In this document: one piece after another, positions 32,539 through 43,025 of the stretch
How positions within the stretch are numbered: position 1 is the stretch's first letter
Layout of the letters: the number at the start of each line of letters is the position of its first letter
Origin: Haliea salexigens DSM 19537
GTDB taxonomy: Bacteria; Pseudomonadota; Gammaproteobacteria; Pseudomonadales; Halieaceae
Direction of reading: 5' to 3'
Assembly (NCBI RefSeq): GCF_000423125.1
Contig: NZ_AUHJ01000001.1
Span: forward strand, 186,001-250,000
Length of the DNA stretch: 64,000 nucleotides
The notes under the pieces: model-generated
Told to the model about the DNA's origin: nothing
The model's input: only the letters and a program-made list of their open reading frames with translations
Databases searched by the model: none
Translations under genes and position numbers: made by a program

Positions 32539-33169
32539 GTCGCGATTCCTTTTCGCACTGATACGCACTTCACGCGCCGCCGGATTGTGTCTGCTGCTGG
32601 CAATGCCGCAGTCGGCACTGGCGGAGAAAGCCCTGCTTGTGTTGGGTGATAGTATCAGCGCCGCCTACGGCATGTCTCTGGAACAGGGTTGGGTGAGCCT
32701 GCTTGCCGCACAACTGCGCAGCAGCCACCCCGAGTACACGGTGGTCAACGCCAGCATCAGCGGCGAAACCACGGGTGGCGGCCTGCGCCGGCTGCCAGAC
32801 CTGCTGGCGCAACACCGCCCGCAGGTGGTGGTGCTGGAGCTGGGCGGCAACGATGGCCTGCGCGGCCACCCACCCGTCCGGATTCGCAGCAACCTGCTGC
32901 GCATGGCGGAACTGGCTGAAGACAATGGCGCCAAAGTGTTGCTGCTGCCCATGGAGATCCCCCCGAACTACGGCAAGCGCTACACCGCTGCCTTTCGGGA
33001 GAGTTTCGCCGCCGTGGCGCAACAAACCGACGCACACCTGGGGCCCTTCATTCTCGACGGTATCGCCACCGATGCCTCGCTGATGCAGGATGATGGCATT
33101 CACCCCACCGCCGCAGCACAACCCCTGCTGCTCGACAACATCATCGCAAGCCTGCTGGAGATTCTGTGA
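32537..33169 (+). CDS. tesA: Periplasmic GDSL esterase, TesA type (acyl-CoA thioesterase I / lysophospholipase)
   Basis: Secreted hydrolase of thioesters and lysophospholipids. A signal peptide (about 1–29, ending QSALA) precedes the GDSL block [13 protein letters not shown] with nucleophile Ser39. The oxyanion asparagine lies in [10 protein letters not shown] and the catalytic Asp/His pair in [12 protein letters not shown]. 210 residues. The ATG at 32537 overlaps the start of the divergent ATPase by two bases and has no near ribosome site; a TTG at 32531 with GGAG ten bases upstream is a real alternative. It overlaps bioA by 4 bases. Confidence 0.92.
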   Translation: MSRFLFALIRTSRAAGLCLLLAMPQSALAEKALLVLGDSISAAYGMSLEQGWVSLLAAQLRSSHPEYTVVNASISGETTGGGLRRLPDLLAQHRPQVVVLELGGNDGLRGHPPVRIRSNLLRMAELAEDNGAKVLLLPMEIPPNYGKRYTAAFRESFAAVAQQTDAHLGPFILDGIATDASLMQDDGIHPTAAAQPLLLDNIIASLLEIL

Positions 33170-34473
33170 CCGCAACAGCACCCGACTGGATGCAGCTGCA
33201 AACTGCCGACGCCGCGCATATCTGGCACCCCTACGCATCCGCCATTGATCCGCCTGAGGTCTACCCTGTGCGCAGCGCGCGCGGGGTGCGCCTCACCCTC
33301 ACAGACGGTCGCGAGCTGATTGATGGAATGGCGTCCTGGTGGTGCGCCATCCACGGCTACAACCACCCGGTACTGAACCGGGCCGCGCAGGCTCAGCTCG
33401 AATCCATGTCGCATGTCATGTTTGGCGGCCTGACCCACGCCCCGGCCGTACGTCTGGCACAGCTGCTGGCGGAAATCACGCCCCCTGCACTGGAACGGGT
33501 GTTCTTCAGTGACTCCGGTTCCGTGGCCGTGGAAGTCGCGCTGAAAATGGCCATCCAGTACTGGTACTCGACCGGCCACCCGGAAAAGCAGAAATTCGTT
33601 GCCCTGCGCAACGGCTATCATGGCGATACGTTTGGCGCCATGTCCGTGTGCGACCCGGTCACCGGCATGCACCACTTGTTCGGCGATGTGTTGCCGCAAC
33701 ACCATTTTGCCCCGGCACCGACCACGGCCTTCGGGGAAACCTGCGACGACAGCGCGATGGCCGCCATGGAGGAACTGCTGGCGACCCACCATCGGCAGCT
33801 GGCAGCGGTGATTGTCGAGCCGATCGTGCAGGGTGCCGGCGGCATGCGCTTCTACTCGGCGGACTATCTGGTGCGCCTGCGGGCGCTCTGTGATGCCTTC
33901 GACGTGCTCCTGGTGTACGACGAAATCGCTACCGGCTTCGGCCGCACCGGCAAACTTTTTGCCCTCGAGCACGCCGGTGTGGAGCCGGACATACTCTGCC
34001 TGGGAAAAGCGCTGACAGGTGGCTACATGACGCTCGCGGCCACGCTGTGTACCCGCCGCATCAGCGACGGTATCAGTGGCGGCGAAGCCGGGGCCTTCAT
34101 GCACGGGCCGACCTTCATGGGCAACCCGCTGGCCTGTGCGACCGCCGTGGCCAGCGTGGAATTGCTGCTGTCACAGCCCTGGCAGCGTTGTGTGCAGCGC
34201 ATTCAGCGCGGCCTCGAGAGCGGGCTCGCGCCGGCGCGGGACCTGCCCGGCGTCACGGATGTGCGCACCCTGGGTGCGATCGGTGTTATCGAGCTTGCGG
34301 AGCCCGTGGACATGCGGAAAGTGCAGCCGCTGTTCGTGCAGCGGGGCGTCTGGGTGCGGCCCTTCGGCCGGCTGGTTTACTGCATGCCGCCCTACATCAT
34401 GCAGGACGAGGACCTGGCCACACTCACCTCGGCCATGGTGGCTACGGTCGCCGAGGTATGCGCGGCACGGTAA
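33166..34473 (+). CDS. bioA: Adenosylmethionine-8-amino-7-oxononanoate aminotransferase BioA
   Basis: Biotin pathway aminotransferase making 7,8-diaminopelargonate with PLP. BioA features are present: IWHPYASAI near the N-terminus, [37 protein letters not shown] and the PLP lysine in [10 protein letters not shown] (Lys281). 435 residues, typical. The GTG start overlaps the tesA stop as GTGA. The other bio genes are not in the window, so bioA is split from bioBFHCD, as is common in gammaproteobacteria. Confidence 0.94.
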   Translation: MTATAPDWMQLQTADAAHIWHPYASAIDPPEVYPVRSARGVRLTLTDGRELIDGMASWWCAIHGYNHPVLNRAAQAQLESMSHVMFGGLTHAPAVRLAQLLAEITPPALERVFFSDSGSVAVEVALKMAIQYWYSTGHPEKQKFVALRNGYHGDTFGAMSVCDPVTGMHHLFGDVLPQHHFAPAPTTAFGETCDDSAMAAMEELLATHHRQLAAVIVEPIVQGAGGMRFYSADYLVRLRALCDAFDVLLVYDEIATGFGRTGKLFALEHAGVEPDILCLGKALTGGYMTLAATLCTRRISDGISGGEAGAFMHGPTFMGNPLACATAVASVELLLSQPWQRCVQRIQRGLESGLAPARDLPGVTDVRTLGAIGVIELAEPVDMRKVQPLFVQRGVWVRPFGRLVYCMPPYIMQDEDLATLTSAMVATVAEVCAAR

Positions 34474-34476
34474 TCC

Positions 34477-36318
34477 TCAGGGCATAAACTCGCCAGCCTG
34501 TTGCAGACGCTCAAGCACCGTGCTGCTTGCATCGCGCACGGCGGCCCAGTGCTCCAGGGCATCCGCGAAGCCACAGGCATACTGGCGGAAGCGCTGCAGC
34601 AGCTCTGCCTCGCTACTGCCCGCTGGCACGCCCCGCATCATAACCGGGGACTGCTGTTCCGCCAGCAGCGCCTGTATTTCCCCCAGGGCGCGCTGCAGAT
34701 AGGCCTGCCAGGCCTCAGAGCCCACCTGTACCGCTTTCTGCTGCTGGTTGCCGATCATCCCCAGTTGACTGGCGTGGCTGTGCGCCACCTCGGTGCGAAA
34801 GTCCAGTAACAGGTCGCGGTCCGAACGCGCCGCAATCCGCCGTGCATCCTCCGCCACATGGCGCAGGCGCAACAATGGGCCGGAGGCGTCCTTGTAGTCG
34901 ATATGGTCGGTGAGGTAGCGCGCGAATAATGGAATACCGCCAGTGGCTGCGATCGGTTCACGGATACTGAAGTGGCGCTCTTCCAACGGCATGTGTGGCA
35001 CACACCAGGGGTACTCCAGCGAGCAGGCGCGGGGATGGATCGCCTCCACCATGGCCCCGAACAGCCGATCCTCGCCGCGGAAAGCCGGGAAATACGGTGG
35101 CAGGAGAGCTGTGTTGTCCAACCCTGTCATCTGCGACATCGACGCCACTTTGATCAGCGACAGACGCGGGCTTCCCAGCCAGTTGCAGCGGTTCTCGATA
35201 ATGTCCACCAGTGATGCCTCCTGCCCCAGCAGCCGGGTCAGGGAGGCGTCCTGCAGGGAGAGCACCCAGTGTGCGGATGACGTACCCGGGTCACCCCAGG
35301 AGCCACTCTGGGTCACCAGAATCGGCGCGTCTGCCTCCAGCACGCTGGCCAGCGAAGCGTTAACGCCCCGCAGCTGCTCCTCCGCCAAGCCGCCCTGCCC
35401 CGCCGCGTCCACCACGGCGCCCACAGTGCGCCCCAGCAAACTGGCGTGGCCGCTGAGGGGGTCGAAGTCCGCCGGCACCGCGGCTCGGGCGAGCTCGTCC
35501 CGGTCCGCAAAAAAAGCGGCCTGGCGCGAGGCCATGCCGCCAATGGCCAGGCCGGGTTCGGTCACCGGCGGCAACAACGCCTGGCAGAGCACATCATCAT
35601 CCATGATGATGGCGCGGTAGCCCACCGACAGCAACAGGCACAGCGTACGTGCACGGCCATAGGTCTTGTGGCCGGACCACTGGGCAGGATCGAGTAGAAA
35701 ACGCAGGCCGTTCTCGGCTGCGGGCTGCGCGGCAATGAGCCCGTTGAGCAGGGCGCGTTGCGCCTCCTCCCCAACGTAGTGCATGTCGGTGGGGCTGCGT
35801 GTATTGAAACCGGCCACCAGCTCCCGGTTGGCAGCGCGGCACTCGGCCTGGCGCGAGTCGTCGACAAGGAAGAGCGACTCGTGACGCGATAACTTGCCGT
35901 TGCGCAACAGCGACTCCAGCAGGCGCTCCACCGCAGCAGGGCGATCACAGGTAATCACGAAGACACGCGTGGGCGCGGGTGCCCTGCCAGCACCTCCCGA
36001 CAGACGTGCGGCAGCATCCCCGGCCCGCAACAGCATGCCGTTGGCCAACAGACCCTCCAGAGCCTGCACCGCCAGCTCTGGACGCCCCTGCAGTTCCGGG
36101 CGTGTTGCCGCGAGTACACTGGCATGTTCTTCAATGGTGCGAAACGTTGTGCAGGTGGTGAGGCCCTGCACCACCTGCGGCGACATCATCAACTGGCGAT
36201 TGTTGTCCCGATTGATCACCAGCACCGCCGTGTCGCTTATGCGTACGAGTTCACAGTTGGCAAAGGCGACCAATGGTGCGTGGCTGGAAGAGACTGCTGG
36301 CGTAACATCAGTGGACAT
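34477..36318 (-). CDS. Glycosyltransferase-like protein (GT-A type) with possible PqqD-like N-terminal domain
   Basis: I do not recognise a named family. Residues 118–140 ([20 protein letters not shown]) look like the start of a GT-A glycosyltransferase, and IIMDDDVLC (240–242) is a good DXD-type metal/nucleotide-sugar site. A further GEDRLFGA motif lies about residue 420, as in GT2 enzymes. Residues about 25–98 resemble a small winged-helix PqqD-like domain (strand [16 protein letters not shown], helices, then [10 protein letters not shown]), but this is a weak visual match. No signal peptide or membrane segment. 613 residues. The only minus-strand gene between bioA and ygiQ, with 165 bases upstream and no partner gene, so donor and acceptor are unknown. 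The start ATG at 36318 has a weak ribosome site. Confidence 0.6.
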   Translation of the reverse strand: MSTDVTPAVSSSHAPLVAFANCELVRISDTAVLVINRDNNRQLMMSPQVVQGLTTCTTFRTIEEHASVLAATRPELQGRPELAVQALEGLLANGMLLRAGDAAARLSGGAGRAPAPTRVFVITCDRPAAVERLLESLLRNGKLSRHESLFLVDDSRQAECRAANRELVAGFNTRSPTDMHYVGEEAQRALLNGLIAAQPAAENGLRFLLDPAQWSGHKTYGRARTLCLLLSVGYRAIIMDDDVLCQALLPPVTEPGLAIGGMASRQAAFFADRDELARAAVPADFDPLSGHASLLGRTVGAVVDAAGQGGLAEEQLRGVNASLASVLEADAPILVTQSGSWGDPGTSSAHWVLSLQDASLTRLLGQEASLVDIIENRCNWLGSPRLSLIKVASMSQMTGLDNTALLPPYFPAFRGEDRLFGAMVEAIHPRACSLEYPWCVPHMPLEERHFSIREPIAATGGIPLFARYLTDHIDYKDASGPLLRLRHVAEDARRIAARSDRDLLLDFRTEVAHSHASQLGMIGNQQQKAVQVGSEAWQAYLQRALGEIQALLAEQQSPVMMRGVPAGSSEAELLQRFRQYACGFADALEHWAAVRDASSTVLERLQQAGEFMP

Positions 36319-36441
36319 GGCGAACTATCTGACTCCGGAAATGAGCGCGGAATTCTACCAGAGTCGATCCCGACATGGCCCGGATGCGCAATAATACCGC
36401 CAGACGCGCCGGGTCACGCGGCAGGAAGCGCTGCAATCGCG

Positions 36442-36447
36442 TATACT
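36442..36447 (+). promoter_or_regulatory. Likely −10 element for ygiQ
   Basis: TATACT matches the sigma-70 −10 consensus in five of six bases, 36 bases before the ygiQ ATG. No good −35 is seen at 16–18 bases upstream. The same 165-base gap must also serve the divergent glycosyltransferase-like gene; TATTAT on the minus strand at 36391–36396 is the best −10 for it. Confidence 0.4.
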
Positions 36448-36483
36448 ACACGGTCATTCTGCTACCGTTCACCAGCCACAGTC

Positions 36484-38619
36484 ATGTCCAACAGCCACAG
36501 CCCACAGCCCCTGTTTTCCTACCGCAAGTACTGGGCGGAATGCTATGGGGCAGCCCCGGAGCTGCCGATGTCCCGCGCGGAGATGGATGCGCTGGGCTGG
36601 GACAGCTGCGACATCATCATTGTCACCGGCGATGCCTACGTGGATCACCCCAGTTTCGGCATGGCAGTTGTGGGCCGCACACTGGAGGCGCAGGGTTTCC
36701 GGGTGGGCATCATCGCCCAGCCGGACTGGACCAGCGCAGAAGCGTTCACGGCACTGGGGCGGCCCAACCTGTTTTTCGGCGTGTCTGCGGGCAACATGGA
36801 TTCCATGATCAACCGGTACACGGCCGACCGCAAACGACGCAACGACGACGCCTACACACCGGGCAACGTGGGGGGCAAACGCCCCGACCGCGCGGTGATC
36901 GTATACAGCCAGCGAGTGCGTGAGGCCTACCGGGATGTGCCCCTGATCATCGGCAGTATTGAGGCCAGCCTGCGACGCATTGCGCACTACGATTACTGGA
37001 GCGACAAGGTGCGCCGCTCCATTCTGCTCGACTCCCAGGCCGATCTGCTGCTCTACGGCAACGCGGAGCGAGCCCTGGTCGATGTTGCGCACCGCCTCGC
37101 CGCCGGCGAGCCGGTAAAACAGATTCGCGATGTGCGCGGCACAGCCTATGTCTGCAAGCGCCTGCCTGAGGCCTATCGGGTCATAGACTCCACCAGTATC
37201 GACCTGGTCGGCCCCATCGACCCGCCAGTGAACCCGTATATAGACACCAGCAGCCCCGCCTGTGCCGACGCCTCCGAGGCCGGTCAGAGCGAGGCACTGG
37301 AGGTGGTACCGGTGCGCCTGCTGGACCGGCCCGAGGCGGACGAGCAGGCGGTCATTCGCCTGCCCGCCTACGAACAGGTGCGCGACGACCCGGCGCTGTA
37401 TGCCCACGCCTCGCGCATCCTGCACAAGGAAACCAACCCCTACAACGCACGGCCTCTGGTGCAGGCCCACGGCGACCGGGATGTGTGGCTGAACCCGCCA
37501 CCCATCCCGCTGGAAACCGAAGAGCTCGACCTGGTTTTTGAGCAGCCCTACACACGGCTGCCCCATTCCAGCTATGGCGATGCGCGCATCCCGGCTTACG
37601 AGATGATCCGCCACTCGGTGAACATCATGCGCGGCTGTTTCGGCGGCTGCACTTTCTGCTCCATCACGGAACATGAAGGACGCATCATCCAGAACCGCTC
37701 GGAGGACTCGATCATCCGCGAGGTCGAGCGTATTCGCGATACCTCCAAAGCCTTTACCGGCGTTATTTCCGACCTCGGCGGCCCCACCGCAAACATGTGG
37801 CGCGTGGCCTGCAAGAGCAAGACCATCGAGGCTGCCTGCCGCAAGCCCAGCTGTGTGTACCCCGGTATCTGCAAGAACCTGAATACCGATCAAACCCCGC
37901 TTATCAGCCTCTACCGGCGCGCCCGGGCCGTGAGTGGCGTGAAGAAAGTACTGATTGCCTCGGGGCTGCGCTATGACCTCGCGGTGGAAACGCCCGAGTA
38001 CGTGGAGGAGCTGGTCAAGCATCACGTGGGTGGCTATCTGAAGATTGCCCCGGAACACACGGAAGACGGGCCTCTGTCGAAGATGATGAAGCCCGGCATG
38101 GGCACCTACGATCGCTTCAAGGCCATGTTCGAGCAGTACTCTCAGGAGGCCGGCAAGCAGCAGTACCTTATTCCCTATTTCATCGCCGCACACCCGGGAA
38201 CCCGGGACGAAGACATGATGAACCTCGCCCTGTGGCTGAAGCGCAACAAGTTCCGCGCCGACCAGGTGCAGACGTTCTACCCCTCGCCCATGGCCACCGC
38301 CACCGCGATGTACCACAGTGGCAAGAACCCGTTGAAACGCGTCAGCCGGCAGAGCGACTCCATGCCCACCGTGCGCAAGCTGTCGCAGCGTCGCCTGCAC
38401 AAGGCCTTCCTGCGTTATCACGACCCGGAAAACTGGCCCGAACTGCGCACGGCGCTGAAGAAGATGGGCCGGGCTGACCTGATCGGCAATGGCAAGCTGC
38501 ACCTGGTACCGCCCCGGCAACCGGCCAAGCGCCACGCCACCGTCCCCGCCGGCACCCGTGCCTTCGCCACCCAGCACAATGGGCTGCCACGCAACCCGGC
38601 GCGACGCAAGCGGCGCTGA
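36484..38619 (+). CDS. ygiQ: YgiQ family radical SAM protein
   Basis: Radical SAM enzyme of unassigned reaction. The cluster motif is CFGGCTFC (C385, C389, C392). The N-terminal half (for example [19 protein letters not shown] and a later [15 protein letters not shown]) is characteristic of the YgiQ family. A C-terminal tail rich in Arg/Lys/Pro ends the 711-residue protein. The ATG at 36484 is the first good methionine; the frame is open far upstream, into the neighbouring gene on the other strand, and is not coding there. It stands alone. Confidence 0.93.
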   Translation: MSNSHSPQPLFSYRKYWAECYGAAPELPMSRAEMDALGWDSCDIIIVTGDAYVDHPSFGMAVVGRTLEAQGFRVGIIAQPDWTSAEAFTALGRPNLFFGVSAGNMDSMINRYTADRKRRNDDAYTPGNVGGKRPDRAVIVYSQRVREAYRDVPLIIGSIEASLRRIAHYDYWSDKVRRSILLDSQADLLLYGNAERALVDVAHRLAAGEPVKQIRDVRGTAYVCKRLPEAYRVIDSTSIDLVGPIDPPVNPYIDTSSPACADASEAGQSEALEVVPVRLLDRPEADEQAVIRLPAYEQVRDDPALYAHASRILHKETNPYNARPLVQAHGDRDVWLNPPPIPLETEELDLVFEQPYTRLPHSSYGDARIPAYEMIRHSVNIMRGCFGGCTFCSITEHEGRIIQNRSEDSIIREVERIRDTSKAFTGVISDLGGPTANMWRVACKSKTIEAACRKPSCVYPGICKNLNTDQTPLISLYRRARAVSGVKKVLIASGLRYDLAVETPEYVEELVKHHVGGYLKIAPEHTEDGPLSKMMKPGMGTYDRFKAMFEQYSQEAGKQQYLIPYFIAAHPGTRDEDMMNLALWLKRNKFRADQVQTFYPSPMATATAMYHSGKNPLKRVSRQSDSMPTVRKLSQRRLHKAFLRYHDPENWPELRTALKKMGRADLIGNGKLHLVPPRQPAKRHATVPAGTRAFATQHNGLPRNPARRKRR

Positions 38620-38642
38620 GGCAGTCCCGGGGCTGCCTCAGC
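38615..38642 (+). terminator. Hairpin at the end of ygiQ
   Basis: GCTGAGGCAG (including the ygiQ stop) pairs perfectly with CTGCCTCAGC, a 10-bp stem around TCCCGGGG. No U-run follows, so termination would be Rho-assisted or partial. It lies 50 bases before dbpA. Confidence 0.55.
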
Positions 38643-38692
38643 GCCCCGTAGACCGCCGCCAGGCCGGCATTACACCGAAACAGGACACTCCC

Positions 38693-40084
38693 GTGAGCAC
38701 TGAATCCTTTAGCGCACTGCCGCTGCACCCCGACCTGCTGGCCAATCTTGACTCGCTGGACTACCACCGGATGACGCCGATACAGGCAAAAAGCCTGCCG
38801 CCGATTCTTGCCGGGCGGGATGTCATCGCCCAGGGTAAAACCGGCTCGGGCAAGACCGCGGCTTTCGGGCTGGGGCTGCTGCAACAACTGCAGGTCAAGC
38901 AGTTTGCGGTGCAGGCGCTGGTGCTCTGCCCCACACGAGAGCTTGCCGACCAGGTCGCCAACGAATTGCGGCGCCTGGCACGCAGCATCCACAACATCAA
39001 GATCCTCACCCTCTGTGGCGGCGCGGCCTTTGGCCCGCAGATTGGCTCGCTGGCACACGGGGCGCACATCATTGTCGGCACGCCGGGACGCATTGAAGAG
39101 CACTTGCGCAAAGGTACCTTGAAACTTGCGGAGCTGCGCACCCTGGTACTTGACGAAGCCGACCGCATGCTCGACATGGGGTTTCAGCCGTCGCTGGACG
39201 CCATTCTCGAGTACGTTCCCGCACCGCGGCAGACCCTCCTGTTCAGCGCCACATTTCCAGCGGGGATTGCCGACATCGCACAGCGCGTGATGCAGGAGCC
39301 ACTGCAGGTGCAGGTCGAATCAACCCACGACAGTGGCACCATCGCCCAGGCTTTTCACCGGGTTGCAGACGACGAGCGCCTGACCGCGCTGCGACTGCTC
39401 CTGTTACAGCAGCGGCCCGATTCCGCCGTGGTGTTCTGCAACACACGGCAGGAGTGTGCCGCCGTCGCCGGCGAGCTGCGCCGCAGTGGCTTCAGCGTGC
39501 TGCCCCTGCACGGCGATCTGGAACAGCGCGACCGTGACCGCACCCTGGTGCAGTTCGCCAACAAGAGCCTTTCCGTGCTCGTCGCAACTGACGTGGCCGC
39601 GCGCGGCCTGGACATCGACGCACTGGACGCGGTGATCAACTACCACATCCCGTGCGACCTCGACGTCTACATTCACCGCATCGGCCGCACCGGGCGTGCG
39701 GGCAGGCATGGTCTGGCCTGCACCCTGTTCAGCGAGAAAGAGCAGCACAAGCTGGCGAAGCTCGAGGCACTGCTGGAGCAGCCCATCGCGCCCAGTGCGC
39801 TACCGCCGGCGAGCGTGCTGGAACAGCCAGACTACAAACCGCCCATGGTGACCCTGGAGATTGGCGCGGGCAAGAAGCAGAAGTTGCGCCCGGGGGACAT
39901 TCTCGGCGCGTTGACGGGAGAAAACGGCATTGACGGTGCCGCCGTGGGCAAGATTACCCTGCAGGACAACTGTGCGTTTGTTGCGGTGGCGCGCGCCGCC
40001 GCCGGCGATGCCCTGTACAAACTTCAGCAGGGCAAGCTGAAGGGCCGCAGCGTGCGCGCCCGTGCGCTGGACACACGCGCCTGA
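38693..40084 (+). CDS. dbpA: ATP-dependent RNA helicase DbpA
   Basis: DEAD-box helicase acting in 50S ribosome assembly on 23S rRNA hairpin 92. Motifs in order: Q-motif region YHRMTPIQAKSLP, Walker A AQGKTGSGKTAA, VLDEADRMLDMG, SAT in LFSATFPA, and HRIGRTGRAG. The C-terminal 75 residues match the DbpA RNA-binding domain (KQKLRPGDILGALTGENG … GRSVRARAL). 463 residues against 457 in E. coli. The GTG at 38693 is chosen because CAGGACA precedes it at 8 bases. Confidence 0.95.
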   Translation: MSTESFSALPLHPDLLANLDSLDYHRMTPIQAKSLPPILAGRDVIAQGKTGSGKTAAFGLGLLQQLQVKQFAVQALVLCPTRELADQVANELRRLARSIHNIKILTLCGGAAFGPQIGSLAHGAHIIVGTPGRIEEHLRKGTLKLAELRTLVLDEADRMLDMGFQPSLDAILEYVPAPRQTLLFSATFPAGIADIAQRVMQEPLQVQVESTHDSGTIAQAFHRVADDERLTALRLLLLQQRPDSAVVFCNTRQECAAVAGELRRSGFSVLPLHGDLEQRDRDRTLVQFANKSLSVLVATDVAARGLDIDALDAVINYHIPCDLDVYIHRIGRTGRAGRHGLACTLFSEKEQHKLAKLEALLEQPIAPSALPPASVLEQPDYKPPMVTLEIGAGKKQKLRPGDILGALTGENGIDGAAVGKITLQDNCAFVAVARAAAGDALYKLQQGKLKGRSVRARALDTRA

Positions 40085-40127
40085 ATCGCGGCGTTATCGC
40101 ACGCACACACGTTGCCGTGATGGCGCT

Positions 40128-41039
40128 TCAAGGGCCCGCGTGACAGCGGCTGACAAAGTCACCCAACAAGCGGAACTCGGCCCGGCGCGGTGTTTTCCGC
40201 CGCCACATCAAGCCGATGCTGCGCGCGACATTGCGCTCGCTGAACTCGCTGATGCAGACGTTGGTGCCCGAGAGTATATGGGCATCCAGGGCCATGCGCG
40301 GCAACAGGGTAATGCCGATGCCGTTTGCCACCATTTGCACAATCGTATTGAGGCTGGTGGCCTGGTAAGGCACCGACACATCGGAATCGCGCAGTTTACA
40401 GGCCTCCAGTGCGTGCTCACGCAGGCAGTGGCCATCCTCGAGCAGCAACAGCCCCTCGCCTTTCAACTGCGCCGTGCGCACCACAGGCTGCCCCGCCAGT
40501 ACATGGCCGGGCGGACTGGCCAGCAGGAATTCATCGCTGAACAGGGGCATGGTTTCCACACCCTCCGCCGGAAACGGCAGCGCTAGCAGCAGTACATCCA
40601 GCTCACCGTGATGCAGCGCCGTGACCAGGTGCTGGCTGAGATCCTCGCGGATAAACAGCTGAAATGCGGGGTACTGTTCACGCAGACGGTTGAGCAGCCG
40701 CGGCAGGATGAACGGCGCCACGGTGGGAATTACACCCAGGCGCATTTTGCCCGAAAAAGGTTCGGCTGCCGCATCGCACAGGGTCACGAGGTCTTCTACA
40801 TCGCGCAGCAGATCCTGGCTGCGGCGCACCACATCCTCGCCCAGAGTGGTCAGCAACACCTGCCGGTTGTTGCGCTCCACCAGTGACACGCCGAGCGTGT
40901 CCTCGAGCTCCAGGATACCCGCACTCAACGTGGACTGGCTGACATGGCAGGCCTTCGCCGCCTGGCCAAAATGGGCGTACTCAGCCACCGCGCAGAGGTA
41001 GCGCAACTGCTTCAATGTCGGTTGTCTGCTCATGCTCAT
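40128..41039 (-). CDS. oxyR: Peroxide-sensing LysR regulator OxyR
   Basis: LysR-type activator of the peroxide response. The helix-turn-helix lies in residues 1–60 (FGQAAKACHVSQSTLSAGI). The redox pair of E. coli OxyR (C199/C208, GHCLRDQ…C) is matched exactly in context and spacing by GHCLREHALEAC: C205 and C214. 303 residues, standard. It is divergent from the rubrerythrin gene across a 120-base gap, which makes that cluster its likely first target. The start may also be the second ATG, 6 bases downstream. Confidence 0.93.
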   Translation of the reverse strand: MSMSRQPTLKQLRYLCAVAEYAHFGQAAKACHVSQSTLSAGILELEDTLGVSLVERNNRQVLLTTLGEDVVRRSQDLLRDVEDLVTLCDAAAEPFSGKMRLGVIPTVAPFILPRLLNRLREQYPAFQLFIREDLSQHLVTALHHGELDVLLLALPFPAEGVETMPLFSDEFLLASPPGHVLAGQPVVRTAQLKGEGLLLLEDGHCLREHALEACKLRDSDVSVPYQATSLNTIVQMVANGIGITLLPRMALDAHILSGTNVCISEFSERNVARSIGLMWRRKTPRRAEFRLLGDFVSRCHAGP

Positions 41040-41159
41040 TCAATCGCTTTTCTCGATCAGATTTAACCACTTTTCAAGCTGGACGAATAGCAACCGATAG
41101 CCTAGTTTATTAACACCGCACGTCAGTGTCGGCACTCTATCGCCAACAGGAGAAACGCC
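41040..41159. promoter_or_regulatory. Divergent oxyR–rubrerythrin control region
   Basis: OxyR sites contain ATAG and CTAT elements about 11 bases apart. Here ATAG occurs twice ten bases apart (41087–41090 and 41097–41100) and CTAT once at 41137–41140, so an OxyR footprint is plausible but the spacing is not canonical. The −10 candidate for rubrerythrin is in TAGTTTATTAAC (41103–41114). The ribosome site CAGGAGA lies before the ATG at 41160. Confidence 0.45.
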
Positions 41160-41579
41160 ATGTCCTTGAAAGGCAGTCAAACCGAACAAAATCTCAAAGA
41201 TGCGTTTGCAGGTGAATCCCAGGCCAACCGTCGCTACCTGTATTTTGCGGCCAAGGCTGACGTCGAAGGCTACAACGATGTGGCGGCGGTATTTCGCTCC
41301 ACGGCGGAAGGCGAAACGGGCCACGCACACGGCCACCTTGAGTATCTGGAGGAAACCGGTGATCCCGCCACGGGCCTGCCCATCGGTGCCACCGCCGACA
41401 ACCTCAAGGCTGCCATTGCCGGCGAAACCCATGAGTACACCGACATGTACCCCGGCATGGCAAAGACAGCGCGCGACGAAGGCTTTGATGAAATAGCCGA
41501 CTGGATGGAAACGCTGGCCAAGGCAGAGCGCAGCCACGCCAACCGCTTCCAGAAAGCACTGGATACGCTGGACGCCTGA
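41160..41579 (+). CDS. Rubrerythrin, short form without rubredoxin domain
   Basis: Diiron peroxidase reducing H2O2. The four-helix bundle ligands are E19 (AGESQAN), E52/H55 ([10 protein letters not shown]), E89/E92 (AGETHEY) and E123/H126 (AERSHAN). 139 residues; the usual C-terminal Cys4 rubredoxin domain is missing and the protein contains no cysteine at all. Its electrons must therefore come from another protein. It is divergent from oxyR and precedes a Fe-S oxidoreductase gene and a DUF3501 gene. A terminator follows at 41624–41657. Confidence 0.95.
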   Translation: MSLKGSQTEQNLKDAFAGESQANRRYLYFAAKADVEGYNDVAAVFRSTAEGETGHAHGHLEYLEETGDPATGLPIGATADNLKAAIAGETHEYTDMYPGMAKTARDEGFDEIADWMETLAKAERSHANRFQKALDTLDA

Positions 41580-41623
41580 ACCGGCTGCCGGGACCTGCCG
41601 ACGCCACTCTGGCTGTACCTGAG

Positions 41624-41657
41624 AACGGGTTCGTGGCGCCCCTGCGAACCCGTTTTT
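41624..41657 (+). terminator. Rho-independent terminator after rubrerythrin
   Basis: AACGGGTTCG at 41624–41633 pairs perfectly with CGAACCCGTT at 41645–41654 around an 11-base loop, and the run of five T (41653–41657) begins at the end of the stem. It lies 44 bases after the rubrerythrin stop and 30 before the next start, so rubrerythrin mRNA should be more abundant than that of the following genes. Confidence 0.85.
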
Positions 41658-41686
41658 CGTGATCGCCCGCAGACGAGGAATTCGCC

Positions 41687-43009
41687 GTGAGAGAAGGAAG
41701 CCTGGAAGCCCCCATACGACACCCGGTTGCATGGCGCTCGGATGACTTCTGGGATCAGGCCAAACTCGACGCCGAACTGGAGCGCGTCTACGACATCTGC
41801 CATGGCTGCCGGCGCTGCGTGAGCCTGTGCGACAGTTTCCCCACCCTGTTCGACCTTGTCGATGAATCCGAAACCCTGGAGGTGGATGGCGTTGCAAAAT
41901 CCGACTACCACAAGGTGGTCGAGCAATGTTACCTCTGCGACCTCTGTTACATGACCAAGTGCCCCTACGTGCCTCCGCACGAGTGGGCGGTGGACTTTCC
42001 TCACCTGATGCTGCGTGCCAAAGCCAACCATTTTCGCAAGGAAGGCGCGCGACTGCGCGACCGGGTCCTCACCAGTACCGATCGTACCTTCGGCCTGGCG
42101 ACCATTCCGCTGGTGGATATCACGGTGAATGCGCTGAACAACAACAGCACTTTTCGCCGGGCGCTGGAGTCGGGCTTTGGCATTCACCACGCAGCGCCGC
42201 TGCCCGCCTTCAGCAGCAACACCCTGCGCAAGCGGGTCAAGCCCCTGGTACGCAACCTGGCGCCCGAGGCGGTGGGTGAAACCACCGGTAAGGTCGCGCT
42301 TTATGCCACCTGTTATGGCAACTACAACAGCCCGCACATCGGCGAGGATTTCGTCAGGGTCTTCCAGCACAACGGCATCCACATCGATATCGTGCCCAAA
42401 GAGAAATGCTGTGGCATGCCCAAGCTGGAACTGGGCGACCTGGATTCGGTGGAAAAGCTGCAGAAAGCCAACATCCCTGTGCTCGCTAAACTGGTAGACG
42501 AGGGCTACGATCTCATTGCCCCCATTCCCTCCTGCGTGCTTATGTACAAGCAGGAACTGCCCCTGCTGTTTCCCGAAGATCCCGACGTGCAGAAAGTGAA
42601 ACAGGCCTTCTACGACCCGTTCGAATATCTCTGGCTGCGCCACAAGGGTGGCGCCCTGCAGACGGAATTCCCCAACGCGATGGGCAATATCGCCTATCAG
42701 GTAGCCTGCCACCAGCGGGTGCAGAACATCGGTCTGAAAACCCGCGACGTATTGCAACTCGTGCCGGGGACGGCCGTCACCGCTCAGGAACGCTGCTCCG
42801 GCCACGATGGCACCTATGCGATCAAACAGGAAACCCGCGACAAGTCAGTCAAGATCGCCCGACCTGTGGTACGCAAGGTCGATCAGCAGGCAGCGGACCA
42901 CTTCACAAGCGACTGTCCGATGGCGGCTACGCACATCGCCAACCTGTCAGACACGGTGGAACGGGCAGAACATCCCATGACCCTGCTGCGCAAGGCCTAC
43001 GGCCTGTAA
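41687..43009 (+). CDS. Cytosolic (Fe-S) oxidoreductase, GlpC/HdrD-like with CCG domains
   Basis: Electron-transfer protein of 440 residues. The N-terminus has two 4Fe-4S motifs, [11 protein letters not shown] (C38, C41, C44, C48) and [13 protein letters not shown] (C81, C84, C87, C92). The rest holds two cysteine-rich domains of the heterodisulfide reductase type: [14 protein letters not shown] and [13 protein letters not shown]. No FAD site and no membrane segment, so it acts in the cytosol as a relay. The GTG start has GAGGA 7 bases upstream. Such proteins are found next to rubrerythrin and DUF3501 genes in many genomes, which suggests it reduces rubrerythrin. Confidence 0.85.
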   Translation: MREGSLEAPIRHPVAWRSDDFWDQAKLDAELERVYDICHGCRRCVSLCDSFPTLFDLVDESETLEVDGVAKSDYHKVVEQCYLCDLCYMTKCPYVPPHEWAVDFPHLMLRAKANHFRKEGARLRDRVLTSTDRTFGLATIPLVDITVNALNNNSTFRRALESGFGIHHAAPLPAFSSNTLRKRVKPLVRNLAPEAVGETTGKVALYATCYGNYNSPHIGEDFVRVFQHNGIHIDIVPKEKCCGMPKLELGDLDSVEKLQKANIPVLAKLVDEGYDLIAPIPSCVLMYKQELPLLFPEDPDVQKVKQAFYDPFEYLWLRHKGGALQTEFPNAMGNIAYQVACHQRVQNIGLKTRDVLQLVPGTAVTAQERCSGHDGTYAIKQETRDKSVKIARPVVRKVDQQAADHFTSDCPMAATHIANLSDTVERAEHPMTLLRKAYGL

Positions 43010-43025
43010 CTGGAAGGAGAGATTT

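Noticed and set aside
36469-38577. Open frame of 702 codons on the minus strand opposite ygiQ
   Set aside because: The plus strand encodes a full YgiQ with the radical SAM motif; the opposite frame is low-complexity His/Gly/Val-rich sequence.
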